The notes beneath the pieces are model-generated. The model was given only the letters and a program-made list of their open reading frames with translations, made no database searches and had not been told where the DNA came from. The position numbers and the translations under genes were made by a program. Below, one piece after another: positions 1-10,054 of a DNA stretch of 64,000 nucleotides. The stretch is from the NCBI GenBank assembly GCA_036898135.1, contig CM072526.1, positions 56,089,108 to 56,153,107 on the forward strand. The letters are read 5' to 3'. The DNA is from Oncomelania hupensis. Its lineage: Eukaryota; Mollusca; Gastropoda; Littorinimorpha; Pomatiopsidae. Every line of letters begins with the position of its first letter. Position 1 is the first letter of the stretch.

Positions 1-443
1 ATGTTCATGAATGAAGGTAGATAATTACAACAGGGACACAATGATGAGCACTGTGACTGGGTCAAGTCGGGTGAGATGTACGTGGACAGGGTGGAGGGAG
101 GAAGGGTGTGTAGTGAGAGGGTGCAGGACATTTAGATGCTCTCCTTTTACACAGATCCCTCTGGCTTCCTACAACTACACGCGGACGTGCGTCTACACAC
201 AAAAAACCACACACAATCACACATTTAGATAACTTTATTACAACCCAAACCGCTAACTTTAACAAGGTTGTAATGAACTTAGCACGGTTCGGTGGTTTGC
301 GCCCTCCACATCCTGAATCTTCTCCGCGTCCCCACCTTACGCAGCCGATCATGACACTCGTTGATAGGAATCGAGCGAGGTTTATACTGTGCTGCCATGA
401 TAGTCCAATGAGCTGCAGTCACATTTTAATAACTTTATTATAA

Positions 444-446
<3 letters not shown>
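1..446. other. Non-coding stretch, nothing recognised
   Basis: Short open frames on both strands overlap each other and show no recognisable domain, compositional bias or splice structure. The motif TAACTTTATTA occurs twice (about 230 and 430), which suggests a small local duplication. Probably intronic or intergenic. Confidence 0.5.

Positions 447-494
<48 letters not shown>
447..494. repeat. (AC)n microsatellite
   Basis: An uninterrupted AC dinucleotide run of about 48 bp, followed by a few imperfect ACC/AC units. Confidence 0.95.
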
Positions 495-496
<2 letters not shown>

Positions 497-2590
497 ACAC
501 ACGTCACAAATGTCGCTGTATCCTTAACCACAGCTTACACACCCACTGCTTGACCTGTACAATCCTGGCGCGCAACCTGTACAGTAAAATGTAACGTGTA
601 TTGAATGCTATGGAATTGATGAGTACAACTATGCTACCAATGGAATAACACCAAGTGACATCTTCACACATAATCGCTCCTTCAGGAAAAAATGTTGTTT
701 GCATCATAGTAAATCATATGACACCAAAGAAATTAATTGGATTGAACAACTGAAATCTTGCGATAGGTTTCCTCAGTGCATACAACTGGCAGTAATGCCA
801 ACTGTAATACATCAGAGAGAAAAAAAAATAATTGGTGAAGATTGATATGGCAGTTACTACTCCACTACATTGCTCTACCCATTGTCAACATGCACTGAGA
901 ATGATTTTTATTTTGGCGTATTCTGATCCCTACTGTGATGGTGGGTCTATTGTTACTGGGCTCTGCACAATGGAATGCTAATACCCACTCATCTTTGTCT
1001 GCGGGGATTGGCTAGTATAATCACTCTGTTACTAATCTTAATACATGTATATTTTTACCCTGGTCTGTGTGCGGATAGGGTTATAGAGATAGGGAGAAAA
1101 TAGTAACAGATTCACTGACACACTAGCTCTCACACGGCTATAAAACATAGGTAGTCCAGACACTTGTTAACAGTAAATATCACACATTTATTTCCTTTAC
1201 TCTATACAAAATCTTCTAATCACTATACTAACTTAAATGTCCAAATTCATTTCAAATACTTTGCTCCTTGATGGTTCTATGCAGCTACTGTCTCATCATT
1301 GGTTTAATAGTGCTTTCTGTCCTACTGTTCAGTTTCTGGGAGAGTGGACTATCGCACAGTCCGTCTAGAGCAGTTTTGGTGCACGGTTTCTATTGACTTA
1401 GCTTTCTAGTCGATGAGCGGTTTTGTGGTGGTGTCTTCTCCTGGTTGGTAGACTATTGGGCTATCGTAGCTCAGTGCTAGATGCTCCACTGCAGGCCGAA
1501 TGTTAGGGGTGACTCAGTGGTCTCTCTCCTGCATCGGACCAAAATAAGACGAGTTTCTGCAACACCTTGTTTACTAAGGGTGTGGAGAGCGTCTCATTGA
1601 TGGCAGAAATAGCCATCAGTGATCGCTCCAGTAATACAAACAATGGACGATCATTTTTCTAAGTCCGTGGTCCACTGGAATCTCCAACACACTTCCCATA
1701 CATAAACAGACATCATGGCTAAATTAAACACATGGAGAAGTAATTAACAATAAACATATTCTCCGGTACAGCCACTGTTCTGCAATACTACACATAAGAG
1801 AAACAATCGTTGGGTAGTGGGTCTACCTCGTGGTGTCGAAATCGGTCAGGTTCGCCACGTGGTCATGCAAAGTTTTACTAACATTCACAATAATAAAACA
1901 TGGCAAAACTTCACAAACATAATCCAACAATATTATCAATAAATTGCGATGAACCAAAAGATCGATCATTTACCTTTTTGACAATGTCAGGCTATGGCTA
2001 TACTGTCGATGAATGATTATCACCCGTCACCTGCTAGTCTTCAGTTAGAGAGATCTTTCAGAGCGTTGCTCCTTCTCGTGTGACGTTCAGACAAAGAATG
2101 CTCTACCTAGCCTGTGGTCAGCCAAAGCCCGCGAAAACCTAGTCATACCTGAGCGCCTCTAGCGAGGGTGTGTATACGCCCGTTGGATGAGGTCACTGCA
2201 TACTATAGCGAGAGTTGGCTTACACATGCTTAGCACACTACTGACTTGTGTCGTCTGCTAAGCAGCGAATTAGCTGTACACAGGTCAAAGCCGGCTGAAT
2301 GTGTAGGCAAGTAGCCTTAGTGCTGATTTGAACTAGTCCTCTTGTGACACCTACAAGTCAACGACAACAAGAACAAAATCCTCCTCATCGTCATCATCGT
2401 TATCCCCCTCCTCCTCCTTCTCTTCCTCCTCCTCATCATCATCAATACGGCAATACTACACTCCACTTTGAGCATCAGCACTCATCAACATTACAATCAA
2501 AAACCGAACTCTGATACATGAGCAGTGAGCAGCATATTGTTTTACAATTTTAAAAAAAAAAACTATGAAAATGTGATACATCAATAAGTG
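495..2590. other. Intergenic or intronic DNA without recognised genes
   Basis: No supportable exon was found on either strand. A run of imperfect TCC/TCA/CTC trinucleotides (about 2376-2442) is simple-sequence DNA. Since the next feature is an EGF-like exon on the minus strand ending in a splice donor, this stretch is likely part of its downstream intron. No further EGF-type cysteine spacing was seen on the minus strand. Confidence 0.45.
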
Positions 2591-2599
2591 TCAACATAC

Positions 2600-2737
2600 C
2601 GGTACATAAATCCCCAGTGTATCCATTTGCACAACCATTGGGGCATTGCCCAGTGAGCTTGTCACACGTCCACCATCCATTCTTGCAGTCTCCGCAGCTG
2701 TTAACACATCCAGCTCCCCAGTATCCATCACTGCAAG
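2600..2737 (-). CDS. EGF-like domain exon (multiple-EGF receptor type)
   Basis: This is a single internal exon. On the minus strand an acceptor (TATAATATTTCAG) precedes position 2737 and a donor (GTATGT) follows position 2600. The exon is 138 nt (46 codons) and enters and leaves in the same phase 1, as modular EGF exons usually do. The frame encodes a cysteine-rich segment starting CSDGYWGAGC and containing CGDC, then a CDKLTGQC-like part and a GYTGDLC end. This spacing is typical of laminin-type/MEGF10-SREC EGF repeats, found in extracellular parts of cell-surface receptors. No other exon of the gene is visible, so the product is not named further. The open frame seen in another phase over the same bases is a shadow. 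What is seen: cysteine pattern and both splice sites. Inference: membership in a MEGF-like receptor. Confidence 0.72.
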
Positions 2738-2852
2738 CTGAAATATTATAAACAGGAGTGTATTTCTTAATAATGTGATAGCGGATGAGACAGAAAACAT
2801 AACAAATCTAATTTTGCAAGTAGTATTATAGTAGGCATCTTAAGCGGGTTTG

Positions 2853-2876
2853 TGACGTCACGGCGGGGTGACGTCA
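2853..2876. promoter_or_regulatory. Two perfect CRE palindromes (TGACGTCA)
   Basis: TGACGTCA occurs at 2853-2860 and again at 2869-2876, 16 bp start to start, in a locally GC-richer patch. A third, partial match (GATGACGTA) lies near 2946, and another TGACGTCA near 6113. This 8-mer is the classic CREB/ATF binding site. There is no transcript start to connect it with; upstream of the EGF exon it could be coincidental or intronic. Confidence 0.4.
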
Positions 2877-2989
2877 TAGGTGCACATGTACTCTTAGGTC
2901 ATGATGCCCCAACGCGAGGGTCTGTGTACCTGTCAAAAGTGATGGATGACGTATGGCCCAGGGGGATATAATTTTATTGATAGTGCGAT

Positions 2990-3340
2990 CGCAAGTGCGC
3001 ATCTCGGTGAATGGATATATGACTCAGTGGTCGGGGCGTTAGATCAAGCACCCAAAGACAGCAAGTGCGCGTCTCACCCAAAGACAGCAAGTGTGCATCT
3101 TGATGAATATAGAATGACTCAGTGGTCTGGGACGCTAGATCAAGCCCTCAAAGACAGCAAGTGCGCATCTCGGCGCATAGAGAATGACTCAGTGGTCTGG
3201 GTGTTAGATCAAACATCCAAAGGCAGCAAGTGCGCATCTCACTCAAAGACAGCAAGTGTGCATCTTGATGAATATAGAATGACTCAGTGGTCTGAGCGTG
3301 AGATCAAACATCTAAAGGCAGCAAATGCGCGTCTTTTTTT
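2990..3340. repeat. Minisatellite with CTCAGTGGTC and AGACAGCAAGTG motifs
   Basis: The motif ATGACTCAGTGGTC recurs at about 3019, 3114, 3185 and 3280 (spacings 95, 71, 95). Each is followed by a 'GATCAA.CA.CCAAAGACAGCAAGTGCGCATCTC' type segment, itself sometimes doubled. A 159-codon open frame across it (2946-3425) merely reads through the repeat. Confidence 0.8.
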
Positions 3341-3426
3341 TTGTTGTATTTATCAATTTTTTTTCAATTTAGACCAAGCACACAAAGCTTGCAAGTACGC
3401 ATCTTTTTGTGGTTGTATACATTAAT

Positions 3427-3597
3427 AGGTATACCTAGACACACTGAGCAGTAAAATATGCCTCGAAGGCGTATTAGAGTCTTGAAAATGCCGTATTGGT
3501 GTTAAAGAGAGTAAGAGAAAGTCATATTTATGTCAACGTGTAATTAAATAAAAGATGCGCGGTAAGTAGCCTGAGGGGGTAATTTGGAGGGACTGTA
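3427..3597. repeat. Duplicated 170-bp block, copy 1
   Basis: Starts GGTATACCTAGACACACTG and ends near TTTGGAGGGACTGTA. The same block recurs at about 4001-4166 with few changes. It lies immediately downstream of the minisatellite. Confidence 0.85.
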
Positions 3598-3739
3598 TAT
3601 GATAGCTGATTTAAAATAAATGAGTATGGGATAGTTGGACAAAGTATTAAGAAGAGCGTATGCATTTTTTGTGTAGGAACACCCACACGCGGTTGTATAT
3701 ATAAATAATATTTTTGTATGTATTAACGATATACCTAGA

Positions 3740-3808
3740 TACACACACACACACATACACGCACACACGCACACACACACACACACGCACACCCACACAC
3801 CCACACAC
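3740..3808. repeat. (AC)n microsatellite, interrupted
   Basis: AC dinucleotides with CG, CC and AT interruptions. The valine/cysteine-rich open frame opposite it is an artefact of the repeat. Confidence 0.95.
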
Positions 3809-3834
3809 GAGTCATTCTCTATTCATCAAGATGC

Positions 3835-3985
3835 ACATCTTTTTTTTTTTGTCTTTATCAATTTTTTTTATTTAGACCATGCACACAAAGCTTGCAAGTG
3901 CACATCTTTTTTTGTATTTATCAATTTTTTTTCTATTTAGACCAAGCATGCAAAGCTTGCAAGTGCGCATCTTTTTGTGTTTGTA
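3835..3985. repeat. Tandem ~66-bp T-rich repeat
   Basis: Units run from CATCTTTTTTT through TTATCAATTTTTTT and TTTAGACCA to CAAAGCTTGCAAGTGC. Two copies are in tandem here (about 3835-3903 and 3904-3970), with a further copy at about 3333-3402. Copies are 80-90% alike by eye. Confidence 0.75.
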
Positions 3986-4000
3986 TACATTAATAGTTAT

Positions 4001-4166
4001 ACCTAGACACACTGAGCAGTAAAATATGCCTCGAAGGCGTATTAGAGTCTTGAAAATGCCGTATTGGTGTTAAAGACAGTAAGAGACAGTCTTATTTATG
4101 TTAACGTGTAATTAAATGAAAGATGCGCGGTAAGTAGCCTGAGGGGGCAATTTGGAGGGACTGTAC
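4001..4166. repeat. Duplicated 170-bp block, copy 2
   Basis: Near-identical to 3427-3597. A third, shorter relic (TGTCGTATTGGTGTTAAAGAG) follows at about 4172. The whole 3.3-4.2 kb region is a segmental mosaic of three local repeat families. Confidence 0.85.
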
Positions 4167-4345
4167 CAAACTGTCGTATTGGTGTTAAAGAGAGAGATTT
4201 GATGTTAAAATGAGGCAGCCATATTTATGTCCAACGGCAGTAGATGTCCCAGACAATCTTAAATTTTAGTGTGTATATATGACCTAAAGGCATCGAAACT
4301 GGGTCTATATATGTGGTGATTGTAACGGAGACTTTACTTTACTTG

Positions 4346-4843
4346 ATGAAATTGATAAACATGAGGCTCTTGATAACGCTACACTGCTGGGTGGAAGGCG
4401 AGGTGCAGCCGTACATCAATATATTAAATGTTTACGAGTCTAGGGCGGAAATATTTCTATGTCACTTTCTAGACACGTAAGTAAAATATTTTTATAATAT
4501 AAGACTAATAAAATTAACTAAAAAAAATTATTTTTTTTGGTATTATTTTTATTTGTTTAATTTTTTATTTTATTTTATTTTTTTATTTTTTTTTTATTAA
4601 AAAACTTAGCGGTATAGATTATTGATATAGATAATGTTTAATTATTAATAATTTTTTTTTTTTTGGTTTGACTATGTTGATATATTATAACCATTTATTT
4701 TGATTTATGTTATATATAGCAATCCAGAATATCAGATAATAATGGTCCAGGACGTGGAAGAGATTGATGATTTTCCGGCATCAGACGATGAAGAGGGCGA
4801 GCCACCCACACCACCACCACCATCACCAAACCACGGAGCATAA
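4346..4843 (+). CDS. Small two-exon gene, acidic proline-rich C-terminus (unknown)
   Basis: Not recognised. Exon 1 is open from about 4283 and has in-frame ATGs at 4346 and 4361. It ends at 4476 before a consensus donor (GTAAGT). Exon 2 starts at 4720 after TATATATAG and ends with TAA at 4841-4843. The phases agree (two bases before, one after the 243-bp AT-rich intron), giving 79 codons from 4361 or 84 from 4346. The N-terminal half is hydrophobic and aromatic (LITLHCWVEGEV, FLCHFLDT). The C-terminal half is acidic and then proline-rich (EEIDDFPASDDEEGE, then PPTPPPPSP). A possible 3' non-coding exon lies at 5037-5080, between a TTTCAG acceptor and either a GTAAGT donor or an AATAAA signal at 5073. 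The open frame extends 5' of the first ATG, so the start may instead lie in an upstream exon. Evidence is splice consistency and composition only. Confidence 0.45.
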
Positions 4844-5144
4844 CGATGCTACAAGTAGGTAAAAAAAAAAATTTTTAAATAAAAGACCAACAACACCGAA
4901 AAAAGAAAGGAAAAAAAAAAAAAAAAAAAACCGACAACACCAGAAATAAGATATAAAATAGTTTATTAATGAACAACATCTTTTTAAAATTAGAAATAAT
5001 ATTATTCAAATGCATTATTGTTTTTTTTTGTTTCAGATGCTGTGCGCTCACATACCCACATTAAGCATAAAAAATAAAAAGTAAGTAAATGAATATTTTA
5101 TACAAATTTTAACTATATACACATGGATAATACATTTTATTATG

Positions 5145-5147
<3 letters not shown>

Positions 5148-5201
<54 letters not shown>
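5148..5201. repeat. (TA)n microsatellite
   Basis: About 27 TA units. It is followed by TTATCTTAATGGTACC and GGAGACA, a flank that reappears inverted beside the second TA run at 12788-12869. Confidence 0.95.
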
Positions 5202-5205
<4 letters not shown>

Positions 5206-5702
5206 CTTAATGGTACCTTGTGGAGACATACCGCAGTTAGAAAGGGATATTCTGGAGACAAAAGGAATCGGGAGACGATTTTGTGTCTCCCCAAAGTTTA
5301 GCTCCAAATTTGACTGACTTCCACATTCAAAAAGTGGTTTTATTTGAGCTATGACCTTTGCCAAGAGACCCAGTAACACTGTGGATTGTTTCATTATTGT
5401 ATAGGGGGTTACGGGTTGTAACAAATGGAAAGGTCTTTGACAGGGTATATACTTGACACAGTTAGAAACGGTTATTAAGAAGAACATTGGTTTTGTATCA
5501 AATACTCTGCCATGATGCACTATATTTGCATCAAAGTAACACGAGTGTGTTAATTTAAAGAACTGGCATTAATTCCCGTGATTTTAAATATTAATCGGTT
5601 GATTGTGTAAAATATACACCCCTATTCCAATGTAACTGACCGAACCGGAAAAGACAGATCGGAGAGAGAGAGCGCTAGTTTTTTCCCGGTACTGTGCATA
5701 AG
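5202..5702. other. Non-coding, part of a dispersed repeat
   Basis: The first ~40 bp share the AATGGTAC..GGAGACA signature with 12730-12785. The remainder shows no coding evidence. Confidence 0.4.
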
Positions 5703-5946
5703 GATACTGTGCGTCTCGCCGCCGTAGCTCAAGTGGTAGAGCGTTCGCCTGACCCAGGTTCGAATCCCGTGGTGGGCGATATAAAATGTGGCCATTTTTA
5801 CTGTCCATTTTAGCAGTATGTTTGCTCTTGAGGTTCAGTGTTGATTTAGGTCCCTAGGCCTCTTTCCCTGGTATGGTTATCCCCGTCTGCCATATCGCCA
5901 ATGGTGGGTGTAGACGTTAAACCTCAATGTTTGTTCGATACTGTGC
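5703..5946 (+). mobile_element. tRNA-derived SINE with 10-bp target-site duplication
   Basis: The body (5713-5936, 224 bp) is bounded by identical GATACTGTGC direct repeats at 5703-5712 and 5937-5946. The head carries RNA polymerase III promoter boxes like those inside tRNA genes: an A box, TAGCTCAAGTGGTAGAGCG, from 5725, and a B box, GGTTCGAATCC, at 5757-5767. The anticodon arm is shortened and the acceptor ends do not pair, so this is not a working tRNA. The 3' part is unrelated to tRNA and ends GTGTAGACGTTAAACC, a kind of tail often seen in mollusc SINEs. Mobilisation would depend on a partner LINE. Confidence 0.85.
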
Positions 5947-6510
5947 ACAAGAGTGTCTGAGCGGTAAGCATGATTTATATATTTTCATTTTTAATTCGAT
6001 AGATTTTGATTTTATGCGTTGGCGTTTGTGTCCGTCCAAGTGTAATTTACTGGCTGCCAAATGGTAAGAGACGTGTCCGAGCCCATGTTGTAATGTACTG
6101 AGAAATTCGCGTGACGTCATCTAAGCCTCATGGCTTATTCATACATAGTTCCTTCGGTATTGTTTTGGTTTTATATGTTGTATGGGTTAGATCAGCCAGG
6201 TCAAGATGTTACTTATCATAACCATATTATCATATACCATCTCTTTAGTTTAAACCAAATTTGGTTTTCATTCTCAGGGTGTGCTTCATTCTAAATCTAA
6301 GCCCAATTTCTTTTTTCTCCAAATGGTGGAGGCTGTGTTCAGAGCAGAATTGGAAACAATAATACCCAATTATATTAATAATTTTAAAAAAATCAATCTA
6401 GCAAACTTGCACATCATGACCAATGGTCGAAAGAAAGGAAAAAAGATGCTTACCACATAATAACAAGAGAATTAAAAGAAATGAGATCACTGTCAGAATC
6501 AGACACATAA
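5947..6510. other. Non-coding, nothing recognised
   Basis: AT-rich unique sequence. One CRE-like TGACGTCA occurs near 6113. No exon could be supported. Confidence 0.4.
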
Positions 6511-7524
6511 CATTACATAACATTACATAATTGTTGCTTTAGGTCCAGCGGACTCTTCCGAGCCAAATCAGGACCGGACAACCCCCAATCCGCATAAAAG
6601 ATCTGCTGAAACAACCCTAGTGGGAAAACTGAATGCCCTCCACCAGCCAGTCACTTTACAATAAAGACATCCCACGCAGGGGACGGCTGAGGCTTCACCC
6701 CAACTTATCGAACCCCCGTTTACAAAAACAAAATAGAATACAAACATCATTATAAATTATCAACAAAACACATACATATAAAATGCCTACATTGCTAAAT
6801 AATAACATCATAGGAAGCCCTAGTGACCACCTGGCAGAAAGCGTCCAATATTCCCAAGCTGATCCAACAGACCTCATACACAAACAAGGAGCCTTGTCCC
6901 AGAAGAGTTTTCAAGAAAAAAGGCAGGAGACTGGTCCAGCGAAGAAGACGATAGTATAGCAGATTGATAGAACAGAGCAGGAATGAGAAAGAGCAAATGA
7001 GAAAGACAGCGACAGTGGGAATTTAAAGCACTAAATTTCCAGAAAGTGGGGATACTATTTATACTGAAACCCCAGGCACCCCAACGGGGGTAGAATCAGA
7101 CACTACAACAACGTTTTAGAATGCACACACACACATTGAAAAAGATGATGGAATTTGATAAAAGTGACAGCCTCTAGGTAAACCTAATTCAAATTTCTTA
7201 CTAAAAACCAAAGACTTGAAAGAGAGACTAATATACAGTAACAGCACATACAAATCTTCACTAATCAAAAACTAGTGACAGGATTATGTTCACTGATTAA
7301 AACATATTAGTACTGGGTTGTATGCAGCAAGCATTGAACAAACATGGTATTACCATTGTAAGTCTGCAAAGCAAGTATGTGCTGAGGCCGAATAGATAAC
7401 GCATAAACATCACATATGCAGGATGGCCGTATCACCACTGGTGGTACAGACTGTATCACAGATTGTATCACCAGACTACAAACTCAAGCAATAATCATGT
7501 AATGTAATGTAATGTAATGTAATG
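6511..7524. mobile_element. CATTA-ended non-autonomous element (~1.0 kb)
   Basis: The left end reads CATTACATAATTGTTGCTTTAG after one more CATTACATAA unit. The right end (7479-7524), reverse-complemented, reads CATTACATGATTATTGCTTGAG after several CATTA units. The two ends are therefore inverted repeats of about 22 bp with CATTA expansion. The first ~370 bp are repeated within the TIR element of the satellite region (about 40376-40790 and 52455-52870), showing a dispersed family. No transposase frame and no clear target duplication were seen. The superfamily is not assigned. Confidence 0.55.
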
Positions 7525-7907
7525 ACTACAAACTAATAATAATCATACATATGTATCATAAATTAGGGAGTTGAGAACTAACACAATTAATTAATCAAAC
7601 AATCAGCTGAATGTAGCTTTTATTAATGTAAGACCGATGATTGAAACTAATAAGGATGCTTTGAAAAGTTTGTTTATGACCTCTGATTGTATAATTCAAA
7701 ATATGGCTCACATGCTTGGCAGTGTAATTAAAGTGTTAACCTTTTCACTAACTTCATCAGTTTCATGCATTCTTTCTTTCTCTTTAAAACCCTGTTTTTG
7801 ATTATTGGGCCAACTTTTAACTTTGACATAAACATTCTTCACTATTCTCCTCCTTCAAATTTGCTCTTTAAAAAATTCTGAATAGTTGTATGCAAAAATT
7901 AAATATG
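7525..7907. other. Non-coding, nothing recognised
   Basis: AT-rich DNA between two mobile elements. No repeats or coding signal were noticed. Confidence 0.4.
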
Positions 7908-8649
7908 CTATTAAGCAGGGCTGGTCTAAACAGCCCGTCCGCTCGCCCCAGGCGATCTCGAATTGCTGCGGACTACCTCAATTTCTAAGGTTGGTAGTCC
8001 GACGGACTAGACTATCTCAAATTTTGACCCGTCATCTATTCATTGTTCAGCCAACTTGAAAGTCGCGATAAACAAGCATTATGTACTTTGAAACTATCGC
8101 CCTTCTAATTGCAGTCATGGATAACTCTCATGACTTTCTGTTAGCAGGCGAAAAGACACTCCTTTCGTTTTGATTCTTGCAATGCGTCACTTTTTTTATT
8201 CGTGAAAGCGATCCTAAAGGGGAGGGGGGGGGGGGAGAAAAGAAAAGAAAACAAAATGCATGCAACAGTCTCTACGACCAACAAAAGAGGAAGCGTGAAT
8301 GGCAGGAGACTCTTGGATGGCAGATGCAGGGGGCATGTGAGTTTGATTGTTTCACAATCACGATCTATGTTTTCAGTTTTGCACCCTTTGCAAAAAGTAT
8401 GCGACTGGCTGGATGAAAACCACCGAGCCCTTCATGGTCGGATCAACTTCATTTAAAGCTTAACTTAGACTGTACTTAGTGAAGTGTTTTCTCAGTTTTT
8501 CAATAACATTTTACATTGTACAAGCATTCTGTTTTCAGTATTCAGTAGGCGGACTAGTTAAATATTTGGCAAACTAGTTCTCTTTTTGTTGAGCTAGTCC
8601 ACCGGACGACCTCGGGGGGAAAAAAGATTTGGCTACCCCTGCTATTAAG
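7908..8649. mobile_element. hAT-type MITE with 8-bp TSD
   Basis: The element proper is 7916-8641 (726 bp). It begins CAGGGCTGGTCTAAAC and its other end, reverse-complemented, reads CAGGGGTAGCCAAATC. These terminal inverted repeats have the CAGGG start typical of hAT transposons. The flanks are identical 8-mers, CTATTAAG, at 7908-7915 and 8642-8649, the length of duplication made by hAT transposases. The inside shows no transposase; a G run (8221-8234) and short frames at 8177-8456 are not convincing genes. It must have been moved in trans. Confidence 0.88.
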
Positions 8650-9668
8650 GCTAGTATGGATTGGGAATATTTTCGTATGACTGACATTGTGACTTGGCTA
8701 TTAAGTAAGCACATCATAAATATACTATTATTATCATTATTATTTCAACACAACAGCATATATAGAAGCACAGTTTATAGAGCCTGCTCTATAAATATAT
8801 ATTGAAGCATTAAGTTAATTTTGCATGTAACCACAATTGCAACATTATTTTAGCTTAAGATAGCAGCACCAGCTGGGGGTATAGGTCGAAAATCGTTTTT
8901 TTTTAGCATACTATAACAATAATGGTTTTATTTTAAAGGTAACCCACCGTGCACCTAAATGCCGAATATTAGTGATATAACTTAAATAGTTTTTTTAGTT
9001 ATTTGATATTGAACAAGGTATGTGTCAGTCAAAAATCGCCTGAAATTCAAAATGGCAATCAGAATTTTCACCAAAATAATTATACACCTCAGTATAATAC
9101 AAATAATTAGCACCTCCATGCATTATTTGCAACATGGGCCGCTCCCTTTTACGACAGTTTCTGGCAACATGGCCGTCTTCATGTGAGGTTTTGTTTGTTT
9201 TGAACTGTAAATCAAATATTATTCTCTGTTCTGTGAAGTAAATATGTCGACTAAACCCAAACGGAGTTCTGTCTCCAACAAACAAAAACCTCCTCATAAT
9301 AGGTTTGTCAAGCAAAAAAACGGCGAGATATGGGTGTAGAACATGTTCAAACAGAGGCTGTAGTTGGTTTTGTTGAGACTGGTTGATACCTCTAAAGTAG
9401 GAGCTATTGAGCAAAACAACCGAAAGTGCCACGCCCACAAGGTCTAATATAATATGTACATTACTGTACAACATTTGCCTAATTTTAGGTGAGTTGGAAA
9501 TTGACAAGGAGGATAGTGATACTTCTAAGTCTGATTGTAGTGATAGTGAAGATGTATTTATAAATATATTATAGGCAGGCTATATATATAAGGAACAGAA
9601 TAACTAACTTTGAAATCTATAAGTAAATTGCCAAACAACTTTTGTGTCATTTCTGTATCACTAATTGA
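8650..9668. other. Non-coding or unrecognised
   Basis: A 160-codon open frame on the minus strand (9025-9507) has no recognisable domain and no splice or start context, so it is not called as a gene. On the plus strand around 9490-9575 a short acidic Ser/Asp-rich frame ends in TAG and could be an exon relic. Confidence 0.35.
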
Positions 9669-9977
9669 GAAAGCAGAAGAAGGCTGGCTAGTGAACTATC
9701 ATTTCACTGCAGCAACAAGAGGTTCAAGACAGGTGATTCAATTGTCACCTGTGATATGATTTCAACAGGCAACTTGCTACCAGTATATTCTGTAAATCAA
9801 AGGGCCACTCTGGCAATGCGCTGCATAGGATGTGATTATGCGTCAAAAGGCTGTGCACACATTCTAAACTCACACAGTCAGGCCAAAATGGCAACCTATG
9901 AGGTAAGACAGGCAAGAAGTAGGCTTAGGCTGTATCTAAATGAGGTGCAAAGGGAAGAGGAAGAGTTCCATATTTAG
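9669..9977 (+). pseudogene. Possible Mutator-like transposase N-terminal fragment
   Basis: The frame open from 9669 to a TAG at 9975 has the layout LSFHCSN (one cysteine visible), then a spacer, then VNQRATLAMRCIGCDYASKGC and an HILNSHS segment. This recalls the conserved start of Mutator-like transposase-domain proteins abundant in molluscs, where a Cys-containing strand is followed by a VNRR..A.R.IG.G pattern and a helix ending in LN.P. The match is from memory of the family pattern and is partial: key cysteines are missing and no downstream catalytic domain is present. A GTAAGA donor-like site follows codon GAG near 9903. It could be a relic exon of a transposon gene or of a host gene derived from one. 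Confidence 0.38.
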
Positions 9978-10054
9978 TTGGAAGACATTAATTTGCAGAC
10001 AGGTAGAACCTGTAAATAGATTTTTGCTATTCCATTTTTGTCTTCTTTTTTGTT

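Noticed and set aside
2946..3425. 159-codon open frame
   Set aside because: It is a read-through of a minisatellite with repeated peptide blocks; no domain or splice evidence.
5713..5790. Functional tRNA gene
   Set aside because: A and B boxes are present, but the anticodon arm is too short, the acceptor stem does not pair, and target duplications show a SINE.
9025..9507. 160-codon minus-strand open frame
   Set aside because: No recognisable domain, no coding-like composition and no regulatory or splice context; kept only as a note.
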